Source: Mya arenaria
Taxonomy: Eukaryota > Mollusca > Bivalvia > Myida > Myidae
DNA: 64,000 nt
Direction of reading: 5' to 3'
Assembly (NCBI RefSeq): GCF_026914265.1
Contig: NC_069127.1
Coordinates: forward strand, 24,194,637-24,258,636
A program made the translations under genes and the position numbers. The notes beneath the pieces were generated by a model that was not told where the DNA came from, searched no databases, and worked only from the letters and a program-made list of their open reading frames with translations. Below, one piece after another: positions 63,770-64,000 of this stretch (within the stretch, counting starts at the first letter, position 1; every line of letters starts with the position of its first letter).

Positions 63770-64000
63770 GAAATATTATGTTTGATATAGATGTTGAATA
63801 AAATATGTTAAAAGCTATAAGTGATTTGGGATGAACCTGGACATTTTTATCATAAATTCGCTAGTCCATTTCGATTTTGAAGATATGGATTCTAAAACTG
63901 ATAAGCATCTTAAATTTGAACATGGTTGACATTATATCTATTGAAATAATACGACAAGTTGTTGATGTTGTTCTTGTGTCCATTACACGTCCAGCAGGGC
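63770..64000. repeat. Start of the next B spacer of the SRP RNA array
   Basis: AAGATATGGATTCTAAAACT at 63880 and ACGACAAGTTGTTGATGTTG near 63949 match the segment that begins about 529 bp before gene copy 2. By that spacing a sixth gene would start near position 64410, outside the window. Confidence 0.8.

Larger units (their letters stand above)
51540..64000 (+). repeat. Tandem array of SRP RNA gene units (five genes, runs off the right edge)
   Basis: Repeat units of about 2.1 kb, each with one 299-nt SRP RNA gene plus AT-rich spacer. Gene starts are at 52253, 54355, 57188, 59358 and 61302 (distances 2102, 2833, 2170, 1944). The spacer has two related parts, A (for example 53100-53520) and B (for example 53770-54354). 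Both contain GAAGATATGGATTCCAA and GCTCTTGTGGCCATTAC-like blocks, so A and B arose from an older duplication. The array opens with a partial, more diverged B spacer at 51540-52252 and ends with the start of another B spacer at 63770-64000. Confidence 0.9.

Overview
The window looks like nuclear DNA of a bivalve mollusc. It is AT-rich. Genes have many short exons with GT/AG introns. Intergenic and intronic DNA is full of molluscan-type repeats: the AGGTCA/TGACCT tandem family, tRNA-headed SINEs, small inverted-repeat transposons and many minisatellites. Species-level assignment is not possible from the sequence alone.

Layout. 1-1880 holds two tandem repeat families. 2984-6534 (minus) is a complete five-exon TIGAR-like phosphatase gene with a large serine-rich insert. 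8698-11407 (minus) is a two-exon gene for a 678-residue protein I do not recognise. 12155-13165 is a 32-bp minisatellite. 15908-16879 (plus) is a single-exon gene for an unrecognised 323-residue protein. 16880-21448 is repeat-bearing non-coding DNA. 21449-25273 (minus) is a complete seven-exon CFAP298 gene (290 residues, a ciliary dynein-arm factor). 26746-29563 (plus) is a complete four-exon universal stress protein gene. 31100-47277 (minus) is a complete 20-exon DHX33 DEAH helicase gene (666 residues). 48312-51490 is a 3.2-kb element with very long terminal inverted repeats, CACGGTG termini and a 5-bp target duplication. 51540-64000 is a tandem array of five SRP (7SL) RNA genes, each 299 nt, running off the right edge.

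The protein genes are ordinary eukaryotic single genes, not an operon. CFAP298 and the USP gene diverge from a shared 1.5-kb interval, and the USP gene and DHX33 converge.

The most striking items are: the 7SL RNA array, with its own history of spacer duplication, transposon insertion and sequence drift; three places in DHX33 where tandem repeats or decayed copies appear to have grown out of an exon edge (introns 8, 11 and 17); the long-TIR element whose ends resemble Transib/RAG-type termini; and an oestrogen-response-element-like palindrome repeated through the first 1.3 kb. Exon boundaries were assigned by eye from reading frame, splice dinucleotides and remembered family sequences; no search or folding program was run.
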